This document shows positions 1-6,061 of a DNA stretch of 6,369 nt, piece by piece. Location of the stretch: assembly GCA_021847855.1 (NCBI GenBank), contig JAJZOT010000103.1, positions 1 through 6,369 of the forward strand. Direction: 5' to 3'. The notes below the pieces were generated by a model. The model worked only from the letters and a program-made list of their open reading frames with translations, did not search any database and was not told where the DNA came from. Source of the stretch: Thermoplasmata archaeon (GTDB lineage Archaea; Thermoplasmatota; Thermoplasmata; Thermoplasmatales; Thermoplasmataceae). Made by a program: the position numbers and the translations under genes. Positions within the stretch are counted from its first letter, which is position 1, and each line of letters begins with the position of its first letter.

Positions 1-775
1 ATCTTGGTTTGATCCTCCTGACCAGAAACATTGCAAGTACAAAAAGCAGCGCAGTCCAGAATAAAAGACTGACAATCAGGATATACGGATTCAGCAGTGG
101 ACCGGTTCCATTGGACATGTTAAGTGGAGATGCATTTCCAGAGTAAGTCTGGTAAAGAAGACGCGGTATGTCACTGAATGGGCTGGCATAAACGACTGCA
201 GATGGCAGAGGAATTCCCAGTTCTGAGAACCCAAACAGATATGAGAGCAGTTGTGGTATGAAAACAATGAAAGATATGCTCTTGAGTCCGGTATAATTGT
301 TGGCGAATATAACCAGGACCACTGAAAGAAGAAACATGAACATTCCAGTTACAAGAAACATCGCAATGGAAAGATATGGATAAACTGGGAGCAGTACGTA
401 TCCTGATCTGCTGCTGAAAAGTATGACCGTAAACACAATTATGAATGCACCAATTATACCTCCTACAACAGATGTGCTTCCCATAAGATTGAAAATGTAG
501 GCTGATGGTTTCAGTTTTGTAAACCTGAAACTGTAGGCAAGGGATGAATTTGCATAATAGACAGAATATGCCACAGTGGTTGAAATAATACTCCCTGAAA
601 TAAGACCGATCAAGGAAAACCATACCGAAGTATATTCAAGAGATTCAATCTTAGTTGTCATATTGAAACCAAAGATGTATGACCCCATGAAGAGCCAGAA
701 TACCATGAAACCTACTCCCCACCCCCACAGAGCCCTGTTGGATGCCAGGGACTTCAGGTAAAATCTTGCGATCAT
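1..775 (-). CDS. ABC-2 type transporter permease (C-terminus cut by window edge)
   Basis: This is a membrane subunit that would form the translocation path of an ABC transporter with the ATPase encoded just upstream. Reading the minus strand from the ATG at 775-773 gives 258 codons with no stop before the edge. The protein shows six hydrophobic segments, at about residues 16-38, 51-75, 98-121, 135-160, 165-183 and 229-252, with an external loop near 200-228. It begins MIARFYLKSL and its last visible residues, RRIKPR, are a positively charged stretch after the sixth helix, so probably only a few residues are missing. Six helices with a short cytoplasmic N-terminus is the ABC-2 layout; the family call rests on topology and neighbour, not on a specific motif. 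The start overlaps the ATPase stop by one base (TGATG), which implies translational coupling in one operon. The substrate cannot be told from sequence. I am confident it is a membrane permease, less so of the subfamily. Confidence 0.8.
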   Translation of the reverse strand, partial: MIARFYLKSLASNRALWGWGVGFMVFWLFMGSYIFGFNMTTKIESLEYTSVWFSLIGLISGSIISTTVAYSVYYANSSLAYSFRFTKLKPSAYIFNLMGSTSVVGGIIGAFIIVFTVILFSSRSGYVLLPVYPYLSIAMFLVTGMFMFLLSVVLVIFANNYTGLKSISFIVFIPQLLSYLFGFSELGIPLPSAVVYASPFSDIPRLLYQTYSGNASPLNMSNGTGPLLNPYILIVSLLFWTALLFVLAMFLVRRIKPR

Positions 776-1563
776 CAAGCCACCTCGTCAAATATTGAAT
801 TCAGGTTTCTTGCTGCTGCTATTGGAACCGCTCCACTGTTTTCGGTAATTGAGAATTTTCCAAAGCTGGTATCCATCACGGAAACGCACCCGGGTACCTC
901 TCCCCTGTTTAAATAGAGGTTTTTCAACTGGGAAACTAAGAATTTTCCAAAAATTTTCCCTTCTATGATGAAATAGAGGGTCCAGTCTTCAAGCCGATTT
1001 AACAGATCGAACTCATGCGTGTTGATTATGATATCCGCACTGGATTTCTTTATGATGTCAAGGAGTTTCAGCCTTCTTCCCTGATCAACATTATCGAATG
1101 GTTCGTCCATTAGAATTATTGATGGAGAAAAACTCAGTGACATAATATTTCCCACCATTTTCTGCTCACCTGAGCTCAGTTGGTGTATTTTCTTCCCAAG
1201 GGTTGCCTCCAGACCAAACCTATAAACCAGTTCCTCTGCTTCTCCTGAATCGCTTCCCTTTAGATCAGAATACAACCTGATTATATCTCTCACCGTGTTT
1301 CCCATTAACCTGTAGACCTCCGCTAAATTCGTGGAGACAGCTATTTCTCCTCTAATTGTCCTGACGTCCATCCCATTTATGGATGCCAGTCCGGAATCTG
1401 CCTGTACAAGCCCCAGAAGAACCTTAAGAAGGGTTGTTTTCCCTGAACCGTTCGGACCTATAACAACCACCTTTTCATTATGTACCTTCAGGTTTACATT
1501 CTCCAGAGCATAATTTCCATTTCGCCCATCATACCTCACTGAAACATTTGATAACTCTACCAT
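775..1563 (-). CDS. ABC transporter ATP-binding protein with atypical Q-loop
   Basis: This is the cytoplasmic ATPase subunit (262 residues) that would power the six-helix permease encoded downstream. The nucleotide-binding fold is complete: Walker A GPNGSGKTT at 36-44, signature LSSGEQ at 129-134, Walker B SIILMDEP with D153 and E154, and switch histidine H183 in INTHE. Three sites depart from consensus. The Q-loop region (residues 73-80, EIAVSTNL) has no glutamine, with N79 or T78 in its place. The signature is LSSGE rather than LSGGQ. The D-loop is FDNVD. Residues from about 200 form a C-terminal extension of some 60 residues with no recognised domain. Catalytic residues are kept, so hydrolysis is likely. 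The ATG at 1563 is supported by a TATA box centred about 26 bases upstream, which predicts a leaderless message. The TGA at 777-775 overlaps the permease ATG. Substrate and direction of transport are unknown. Confidence 0.92.
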   Translation of the reverse strand: MVELSNVSVRYDGRNGNYALENVNLKVHNEKVVVIGPNGSGKTTLLKVLLGLVQADSGLASINGMDVRTIRGEIAVSTNLAEVYRLMGNTVRDIIRLYSDLKGSDSGEAEELVYRFGLEATLGKKIHQLSSGEQKMVGNIMSLSFSPSIILMDEPFDNVDQGRRLKLLDIIKKSSADIIINTHEFDLLNRLEDWTLYFIIEGKIFGKFLVSQLKNLYLNRGEVPGCVSVMDTSFGKFSITENSGAVPIAAARNLNSIFDEVA

Positions 1564-1584
1564 GAGAAACTGATTGTTTTAGTT

Positions 1585-1593
1585 ATTATAAAA
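1585..1593 (-). promoter_or_regulatory. TATA box of the ABC transporter operon
   Basis: On the minus strand this reads TTTTATAAT, a good match to the archaeal TATA element. Its centre lies about 26 bases before the ATPase ATG, so transcription would begin at or next to the start codon (leaderless). No Shine-Dalgarno-like sequence lies between the box and the ATG, which agrees with this. Confidence 0.6.
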
Positions 1594-1602
1594 TGACAAT
1601 AA

Positions 1603-1619
1603 AGTTCAAAATTTGAACT
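1603..1619. repeat. Perfect 17-base palindrome, candidate operator
   Basis: The sequence AGTTCAAAATTTGAACT is a perfect inverted repeat, with two 8-base arms (AGTTCAAA and TTTGAACT) around one central A. It sits 9 bases upstream of the ABC operon TATA box, where the TFB recognition element and activator or repressor sites lie in archaea. It is also within the 177-base divergent spacer shared with taw1, but about 95 bases from the taw1 TATA box, so the ABC operon is the more likely target. The regulator is not visible here. As RNA it would form only a weak AU-rich hairpin, so a dimeric DNA-binding protein site is the better reading. Confidence 0.5.
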
Positions 1620-1713
1620 GGAAGTTGCAGGATTTGACGGATAAACATGTTATCAATGTATTTTATGAAACCATGCGGATTCTCAGACCAAACATATCCC
1701 GGCCTCATAATTG

Positions 1714-1722
1714 TTATATAAT
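1714..1722 (+). promoter_or_regulatory. TATA box of taw1
   Basis: The sequence TTATATAAT is centred about 23 bases before the GTG at 1741. That places the expected transcription start at or within a few bases of the start codon, which supports both the GTG start and a leaderless message. No ribosome-binding sequence precedes the GTG. Confidence 0.6.
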
Positions 1723-1740
1723 TCCTGAATATGAAGAGTT

Positions 1741-2697
1741 GTGAATAACAAGTACGCCGAGATATACAGAAAACAACATTATGGGCTTGTGGGAAAACAT
1801 TCAGCCGTAAAAGTGTGCCACTACACAAAGAGCGAACTCACCGGTCATGAAGGTTGTTACAAAGGGACGTTTTATGGCATAAATTCACACCAGTGCATCC
1901 AGATGACTCCTGCGCTCAATTCATGCACCGAAGGATGCTCATTCTGCTGGAGATTCCAGGGTTTTGACAGCATGCATATCTCGGATGAGGACGATCCTGA
2001 ATTCATTCTTGAAGAGAGCATTAAGGCTCACAAAAAATTGATTTCCGGTTTCAAGGGGAACCCAAATGTCACCAGGGAAAAGTGGGAAGAGGCCGATAAT
2101 CCAAAACATATAGCAATATCACTGACCGGTGAGCCAACTTTATACTCAAGGCTTGGAGAGTTCATTGAACTTTGCCACCGAAGGGGAATTTCAACATTTG
2201 TAGTTACCAACGGCACATTGCCCATGGTTCTGGAAAGGCTTGATCCACTTCCAACACAGCTGTACGTCACAACTGCAGGTCCTACCAAGGAGATCTTCAA
2301 TGATCTTTTAAATCCTGTAATAGGTAATGCGTGGGAAAATTTTAACAGAACTCTGGATCTTCTCCCCTCCCTTGACACGAGAAAGGTCATAAGACACACT
2401 CTTGTGAAGGATGTGAACATGCCGTTTGTTGATGAATACACAAAGATGGATAGAACAGCATCTCCCGATTTTATTGAATCAAAGGGGTATGTTCATGTAG
2501 GACAGTCTATCACAAGACTCACAACCGACAATATGCCCTCACATGATTATATTGTTGAATTTTCAAGGGAACTTGCAAATAACCTGGGTTATGATTTTAC
2601 ATCTGAACGCAGGGACAGCAGGGTAACACTTCTCAGCAAGGATCCCTCAAAAGCCAGGATTGATTTCAGCACCATAAAGGCATCTCAAGTAGCATGA
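1741..2697 (+). CDS. taw1: tRNA 4-demethylwyosine synthase (Taw1/TYW1, radical SAM)
   Basis: Taw1 converts N1-methylguanosine at position 37 of tRNA-Phe to 4-demethylwyosine using pyruvate and SAM, the second step of wyosine synthesis after Trm5. The 318-residue protein has the radical-SAM motif C62-x3-C66-x2-C69 (CTEGCSFC) and the extra cysteines C26, C39 and C52 that bind the second iron-sulfur cluster in this family. K41, the position proposed to form a Schiff base with pyruvate, is present just after C39. The GEP motif (130-132) belongs to the SAM site, and the C-terminal part (about 240-300, with PDFIESKGYVHVG and SRVTLL) matches the wyosine-formation domain. As I recall, these cysteine positions equal those of the Methanocaldococcus enzyme, which fixes the GTG start; an in-frame TGA at 1732-1734 excludes any longer N-terminus. 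The gene is divergent from the ABC operon. The archaeal form lacks the flavodoxin domain of eukaryotic TYW1, as expected. Confidence 0.96.
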   Translation: MNNKYAEIYRKQHYGLVGKHSAVKVCHYTKSELTGHEGCYKGTFYGINSHQCIQMTPALNSCTEGCSFCWRFQGFDSMHISDEDDPEFILEESIKAHKKLISGFKGNPNVTREKWEEADNPKHIAISLTGEPTLYSRLGEFIELCHRRGISTFVVTNGTLPMVLERLDPLPTQLYVTTAGPTKEIFNDLLNPVIGNAWENFNRTLDLLPSLDTRKVIRHTLVKDVNMPFVDEYTKMDRTASPDFIESKGYVHVGQSITRLTTDNMPSHDYIVEFSRELANNLGYDFTSERRDSRVTLLSKDPSKARIDFSTIKASQVA

Positions 2698-2819
2698 AAA
2701 TTCCGGAGGACAGTCCAATCAGGCGTGGAACGGTTATTTTCACTATCCTCCTTAATTCAGGCCTGGCCAGAACAGGGAAATGCATGTTGTGTGAGACACA
2801 CTTTCACTGCCCTGCATGA
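2694..2819 (+). CDS. Possible small Cys/His-rich protein overlapping the taw1 stop
   Basis: This 41-codon frame starts with an ATG that shares the ATGA overlap with the taw1 stop, a common sign of translational coupling. The predicted product begins MKIPEDSPIRRG, has a short hydrophobic stretch (TVIFTILL, about 13-20), and ends with KCMLCETHFHCPA. That tail holds three cysteines and two histidines in CxxC-x5-C spacing and could bind zinc. I do not recognise a family. Against it, a competing frame (2725-2862, GTG start, 45 codons) covers the same bases, the frame uses a rare CGT codon, and no close ribosome-binding sequence precedes the ATG, although AAAGG lies at 2676-2680. The perfect GGAGGA at 2705-2710 lies inside this frame and does not serve its start. 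It could also be untranslated 3' sequence of taw1. Confidence 0.33.
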   Translation: MKIPEDSPIRRGTVIFTILLNSGLARTGKCMLCETHFHCPA

Positions 2820-2841
2820 TATATCTGAACGCCCTGAATTA
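2753..2841. repeat. Long-range inverted repeat between taw1 and the acyl-CoA dehydrogenase gene
   Basis: TAATTCAGG at 2753-2761 pairs perfectly with CCTGAATTA at 2833-2841, and the pairing can extend by a GC step past one bulged C. The arms are 71 bases apart. A small hairpin lies between them, GTGTG-AGA-CACAC, near 2788-2800. Together they could fold the RNA after taw1 into a closed structure, but arms of this length can occur by chance. Confidence 0.25.
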
Positions 2842-2874
2842 GATGTTCCCGGTGGTCAATAGGTACATACATAA

Positions 2875-2885
2875 TAAAATATATT
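2875..2885 (+). promoter_or_regulatory. TATA box of the acyl-CoA dehydrogenase operon
   Basis: TAAAATATATT is centred about 31 bases before the ATG at 2911, which predicts a transcript starting within a few bases of the start codon. It is the only strong AT-rich box in the 91 bases between the possible small ORF and this gene. It would drive the acyl-CoA dehydrogenase gene and, by close spacing, the two genes after it. Confidence 0.55.
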
Positions 2886-2910
2886 CCTTAAAGATACTTG
2901 AACGATATGT

Positions 2911-4104
2911 ATGCTGGATTTTAATTTTACTGAAGATCAGGAGATACTGAGGGAGACAGCAAGAGAATTTGCAGGAAAAGTAATTGCAAAAAATATCCCA
3001 GCAATGATGAAGAATAGAAGAATTCCTGATGAGGTATTCCGTGGATTGGCAAAGATGAATTACCTTGGAATGAATATTTCAGAAGAATACGGAGGAATGA
3101 ACGCGGATGCAGTCACCACAGGCATTGTCGCTGAAGAGATTGCCAGGGCAGATCCGACAGCTTCCATACCCGTCCTTTTCCTGGTTGATAATGCATGGTC
3201 TTACCTGATCTCAAAATATGGTTCAGAGGAACTGAAGAAAGAACTTCTTCCAAAAGTGGTAAAGGGAGAGGCAATTGTTGGAATAGCCTCAACTGAGCCA
3301 AACTTTGGGTCAGATATAGGGTCAATGACTTCCAAGGCGGTCAGATCAGGAGATGGATATATACTCAGCGGAGAGAAATCCTATATCAGCCTTGTAAGGG
3401 ACATTAAGGAAAAAACTGGAGGTTACGTAACCGTTGTGAAAACAGATATGCAAAAAGGCACCAGGGGAGTTACCCTCTTTTACCTTCCGTATGAAGATGA
3501 TAAATTCGACCTCACGGACCTGCACGAAATGGGGAGAGAGGGATCTTCATGGGGAGCTTTCAAGTTCCATGACATGAAACTCGGGAAAGAATACATAATC
3601 GGTAAGGAAAACGGCGGTTTCAACATAATACATGAGGGATTTGAGTTTGCAAGGGCACTTATTTCTGTCATAAGTGCCGGGAGCGCGATGAAGGCTCTTG
3701 AAAATGGATCAAATTACCTGAAGACAAGAAAGGCCTTCGGTTCGGAACTGGCAAAGTTTCAGGGACTGCAGTTTCAGCTTGCCGACAATGTTGCGAAAAT
3801 GGAAGCTGCAAGGATCATGGGCTATAAAGCATTGTGGACCTATGACCAGGAACAGAGATACCATAAAGTTTCAAGGTTCCAGGTAAGCAGGGAAGTCGCA
3901 ATTGCGAAACTCATTTCCACGACGTGGGCATTCGATGCCATAAATGATGCTCTGCAGTGGCAGGGTGCATTCGGCTATTCAAAAGACTGCCCGGAAGAAT
4001 GGGCTCTGAGGGGCATAAGGTCTTTTCAGCTGGCAGAAGGTTCAAGAGAGATTATGAAGGTAATCATTGCAAGGGAAACACTTGGGAAAGAATTTATCAA
4101 ATGA
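2911..4104 (+). CDS. Acyl-CoA dehydrogenase family flavoprotein
   Basis: This soluble FAD enzyme would oxidise an acyl-CoA thioester to the 2-enoyl-CoA, passing electrons to an electron-transfer flavoprotein. At 397 residues it has the usual length of the family and all parts in order: the N-terminal helical domain (1-120), the middle beta domain with the FAD/substrate motif IASTEPNFGSD (125-135) and SGEKSYIS (153-160), and the C-terminal four-helix domain with QWQGAFGYSKD (349-359). E376 in LAEGSREI aligns with the catalytic base of short- and medium-chain enzymes (YEGT motif), so it is predicted to be active. Chain length or branched-chain preference cannot be read from sequence; fatty-acid or amino-acid breakdown is likely. 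The ATG is supported by the TATA box just upstream; an ATG at 2907 is out of frame. The next gene follows after 27 bases on the same strand, which suggests an operon with unrelated information genes. Confidence 0.93.
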   Translation: MLDFNFTEDQEILRETAREFAGKVIAKNIPAMMKNRRIPDEVFRGLAKMNYLGMNISEEYGGMNADAVTTGIVAEEIARADPTASIPVLFLVDNAWSYLISKYGSEELKKELLPKVVKGEAIVGIASTEPNFGSDIGSMTSKAVRSGDGYILSGEKSYISLVRDIKEKTGGYVTVVKTDMQKGTRGVTLFYLPYEDDKFDLTDLHEMGREGSSWGAFKFHDMKLGKEYIIGKENGGFNIIHEGFEFARALISVISAGSAMKALENGSNYLKTRKAFGSELAKFQGLQFQLADNVAKMEAARIMGYKALWTYDQEQRYHKVSRFQVSREVAIAKLISTTWAFDAINDALQWQGAFGYSKDCPEEWALRGIRSFQLAEGSREIMKVIIARETLGKEFIK

Positions 4105-4131
4105 GGTTCTGACCCATAAAAGGGGATAACA

Positions 4132-4470
4132 ATGACCGAAGATGACGAGCTAGTTGACATTGATGATTTCAGGAAGATCCAGATCAGAACGGGTAAGGTA
4201 GTGGAATGCGAGAAAGTTGAAAAATCCCGATCCCTGCTGAGGATAATTGTTGACCTTGGAGATGAAAGGAGGCAGATAATCTCCAGCATATATCCGTCAT
4301 ACAAACCAGAGGACATGCTGGGAAAGACACTGGTTGTGCTCTCAAACCTGAAAAAGGCTAAATTCATGGGGCTTGAAAGTCAGGGTATGCTTCTTGCGGT
4401 TGATGACCAGGGTGTATTGAGCTTACTTACAGCTGACAGGCCAGTGTCCCCCGGTTTGAAGGTGTCCTGA
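4132..4470 (+). CDS. Stand-alone tRNA-binding OB-fold protein (methionyl-tRNA synthetase beta type)
   Basis: This 112-residue protein is a single OB-fold tRNA-binding domain, as found at the C-terminus of bacterial MetRS and in Arc1p, EMAP II, Trbp111 and CsaA. The hallmarks are DFRKIQIRTGKVVECEKV at about 12-29 and SNLKKAKFMGLESQGMLLA at 71-89, with the conserved N72-L-K and GxESQGM. Many archaea encode this domain separately from the MetRS catalytic subunit, so a role as a trans-acting tRNA-binding subunit that helps methionylation is the best inference; a chaperone-like CsaA role is the alternative. The acidic leader (TEDDELVDIDD) is not part of the core fold. The start is supported by AGGGG at 4121-4125, 6 bases before the ATG. 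The gene lies 27 bases after the acyl-CoA dehydrogenase gene and 3 bases before rfcL, so it is probably co-transcribed with both. Confidence 0.88.
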   Translation: MTEDDELVDIDDFRKIQIRTGKVVECEKVEKSRSLLRIIVDLGDERRQIISSIYPSYKPEDMLGKTLVVLSNLKKAKFMGLESQGMLLAVDDQGVLSLLTADRPVSPGLKVS

Positions 4471-4473
4471 GAT

Positions 4474-5748
4474 ATGAGCTGGGCTGACAGGTACCGTCCA
4501 AAAAGCGTAAGCGAACTCATAATATCAACATCCTCACTTGAAAAGATTTCACAGTGGCTTGACCAGTGGAAGGAGGGAGTCCCCCTTAAGAAATCTCTCG
4601 TGCTGTACGGACCTCCGGGAGTGGGGAAGACAAGCGCTGCACTTGCCATAGCCCATGACCTCGGATATCCACTGGTTGAGATGAATGCATCTGACCAGAG
4701 GAACAGGGACAGCATGAAGTCCATAGCTCTAATGGCGGCTCTTTACCAGGATATTTTCGCAAACTTTGGAACAGAAGGGCAGAAGAAGATAATCCTGATT
4801 GACGAAGCAGATAGTATTTTTGAAGGCAGAAGCAGTGAGACTGGAGGGGATTCCGGGGGTCTGTCTGAACTTCTCAAAGTTATACAGAGAACAAAGAATC
4901 CCATTATCCTTACCATGAATAATTATTACGAATTCAGAAGAAAGAGTGTGGGAAAGATTATCCTGGACAGCTCAACGGCAATAGAGTTTGTTCCGTACCG
5001 AAGAAGGAATGACACGGATTACAAGAATTTCAAGCTGAAACTCAACAGAAAAATATACGAGATCCTGCAGACCGAGAATGTCAAGATGGATCAGAGATTT
5101 GTAACTGAAATTATTGAAAAGAACGGATCTGATATCAGATCAATCCTTAACGACATAGAATCCCTGAGAGATGGTTCAGGATCATCAGGAGTGTCCATGA
5201 GAGACAGCCAGACTTCCATTTACAACGTAATGCAGGACACTTTCAGATCCGGAGACTATTCCAAAATAATGAGAGATATGTATGATAAGGATTTCCAGGC
5301 TGAAGACTATCTCATGTGGATAGACAAGAACCTTCCCCTTGAGTGTGTAAATGATATGGATCTGATGGAGTCATTTGACCTCATATCACTTGCTGATATT
5401 TTCATCGGGAGGGTGATGAAAAAACAGCATTATGCATTTAAGGGCTATGCGGAAGAATTGGCTGCCGGGGTCTCTTTCACCATTAAGGATAAAAACAGGC
5501 ACTATGTGAAGTATGAATTTCCGTCATATATAATGCAGATGTCAAGGCTTCGTGAGAGACGAAATGCCAGGAAGAGCCTTTCGCTGAAAACCGGGAAGCT
5601 TACACATATGAGCGCAAGAAGTGCAATGGAATATCTATGGTTTTACAGTATAATGGACAGACATTCGGGTGATTTTGGCAAATACCTGTCTGAGAAACTC
5701 TCCCTAACTGAACCTGAACTTGGAATAATAAGAAAGAAAAGTCCCTAA
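4474..5748 (+). CDS. rfcL: Replication factor C large subunit (clamp loader)
   Basis: RFC-L joins the small RFC subunits in the archaeal clamp loader, which opens PCNA with ATP and places it on primed DNA. The 424-residue protein starts with the diagnostic MSWADRYRPKSVSELI. It has Walker A YGPPGVGKTS (45-54), a MNASDQRNRDS segment (70-80), Walker B IILIDEAD (106-113), a sensor 1 asparagine in ILTMNN (145-150) and a sensor 2 arginine R222 in SDIRSILND. The collar domain follows to the end. It is at the short end for the family: many archaeal RFC-L proteins carry a lysine/glutamate-rich tail with a PCNA-binding PIP box, and neither is seen here; the protein ends IIRKKSP. The start has GGTG at 4461-4464, 9 bases upstream, inside the previous gene, and the 3-base gap suggests translational coupling. 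The stop overlaps the convergent gene by 4 bases. Confidence 0.95.
   Translation: MSWADRYRPKSVSELIISTSSLEKISQWLDQWKEGVPLKKSLVLYGPPGVGKTSAALAIAHDLGYPLVEMNASDQRNRDSMKSIALMAALYQDIFANFGTEGQKKIILIDEADSIFEGRSSETGGDSGGLSELLKVIQRTKNPIILTMNNYYEFRRKSVGKIILDSSTAIEFVPYRRRNDTDYKNFKLKLNRKIYEILQTENVKMDQRFVTEIIEKNGSDIRSILNDIESLRDGSGSSGVSMRDSQTSIYNVMQDTFRSGDYSKIMRDMYDKDFQAEDYLMWIDKNLPLECVNDMDLMESFDLISLADIFIGRVMKKQHYAFKGYAEELAAGVSFTIKDKNRHYVKYEFPSYIMQMSRLRERRNARKSLSLKTGKLTHMSARSAMEYLWFYSIMDRHSGDFGKYLSEKLSLTEPELGIIRKKSP
5724..5740 (-). terminator. Candidate T-rich terminator after rnp2
   Basis: On the minus strand, 4 bases after the rnp2 stop, the sequence reads TTTTCTTTCTTATTATT. Archaeal transcription commonly ends at such T-rich runs without a hairpin. 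It lies inside the 3' end of rfcL on the opposite strand, where it encodes ordinary residues (IIRKK), so the T-richness may simply reflect lysine codons. Confidence 0.3.
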
Positions 5749-6035
5749 TGATCCTGTTGAATCGTTTGCTGGGAATGGATGGCAATGAATTTCTTGCACT
5801 TCAATATTGTTCCGCTTGTTAACAGTGTAGAAACGTCCCAGTTCTTTGAATTTATAAATTCAATGAGTCTATTCTTCCTGAACTGATCCGTGAGAAATAT
5901 TGCATATGGACCCTCCAGATATTTCCTTTTAGCACGAAACATGGAGAAGAGATCCCTGTCAAGCTGCTTTATAAGGTCCTCCATAGAACTGCTGTAAATA
6001 ACGATGTATCTTTTCCTGAATGGTGAACCTTTCAC
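5745..6035 (-). CDS. rnp2: Probable RNase P protein component 2 (Pop5/Rnp2)
   Basis: Pop5 pairs with Rpp30 in archaeal RNase P and supports the catalytic RNA in trimming tRNA 5' leaders. The 96-residue product has two Pop5-like landmarks: an N-terminal beta strand with RKRYIVIY (7-14), as in the KRYIAF start of characterised archaeal Pop5, and TLLTSGTILKCKKF (70-83), matching the conserved TL-x-SGTIK-x-x-x-(K/R)KF close to the C-terminus. It is shorter than typical Pop5 (about 120 residues), and the middle is poorly conserved. Context helps: L15e, a usual neighbour of the rnp3-rnp2 pair in euryarchaea, lies 170 bases away, though on the other strand. The start is taken as GTG (6035-6033), supported by a TATA-like box about 22 bases upstream. 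The frame is open a further 24 codons to a TGA at 6110-6108, but that stretch has no ATG, GTG or TTG. The gene ends in a 4-base overlap with rfcL. Confidence 0.68.
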   Translation of the reverse strand: MKGSPFRKRYIVIYSSSMEDLIKQLDRDLFSMFRAKRKYLEGPYAIFLTDQFRKNRLIEFINSKNWDVSTLLTSGTILKCKKFIAIHSQQTIQQDH

Positions 6036-6053
6036 TTCCAGATAATGGCCTGA

Positions 6054-6061
6054 ATAAATAA
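6054..6061 (-). promoter_or_regulatory. TATA-like box of rnp2
   Basis: On the minus strand this reads TTATTTAT, centred about 22 bases before the GTG of rnp2. The spacing is slightly short, but it would give a leaderless message like those inferred for taw1 and the ABC operon. Confidence 0.4.

Noticed and set aside
171..623. A 150-codon minus-strand frame
   Set aside because: It is in a different frame on the same strand as the six-helix permease, which has proper membrane topology and coupling to the ATPase; the shadow's composition (rich in Cys, His, Phe) is unlike a real protein.
1640..1654. Imperfect palindrome GATAAACATGTTATC in the divergent spacer
   Set aside because: It has 5-base arms plus an unpaired base and is over 60 bases from either TATA box; it is too weak to call as a site.
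1673..1744. A 23-codon frame (ATG 1673) whose TGA overlaps the taw1 GTG
   Set aside because: The taw1 TATA box lies inside it, so the main transcript would not include its ATG; the only other AT-rich box (around 1656-1668) is too close to the ATG to give a transcript containing it.
2028..2441. A 137-codon minus-strand frame inside taw1
   Set aside because: It is antisense to a fully conserved radical-SAM enzyme and has no promoter or recognisable motif.
3004..3035. AATGATGA followed by CTGATGAGG, resembling C/D box RNA motifs
   Set aside because: The motifs fall within conserved codons of the acyl-CoA dehydrogenase gene (MMKNRRIPDE) and lack a proper terminal stem and D box arrangement.
4026..4724. 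Two minus-strand frames of 113-114 codons (4026-4367 and 4380-4724)
   Set aside because: Both lie antisense to the tRNA-binding protein and rfcL genes, whose family motifs are clear; serine-rich composition is typical of antisense shadows.
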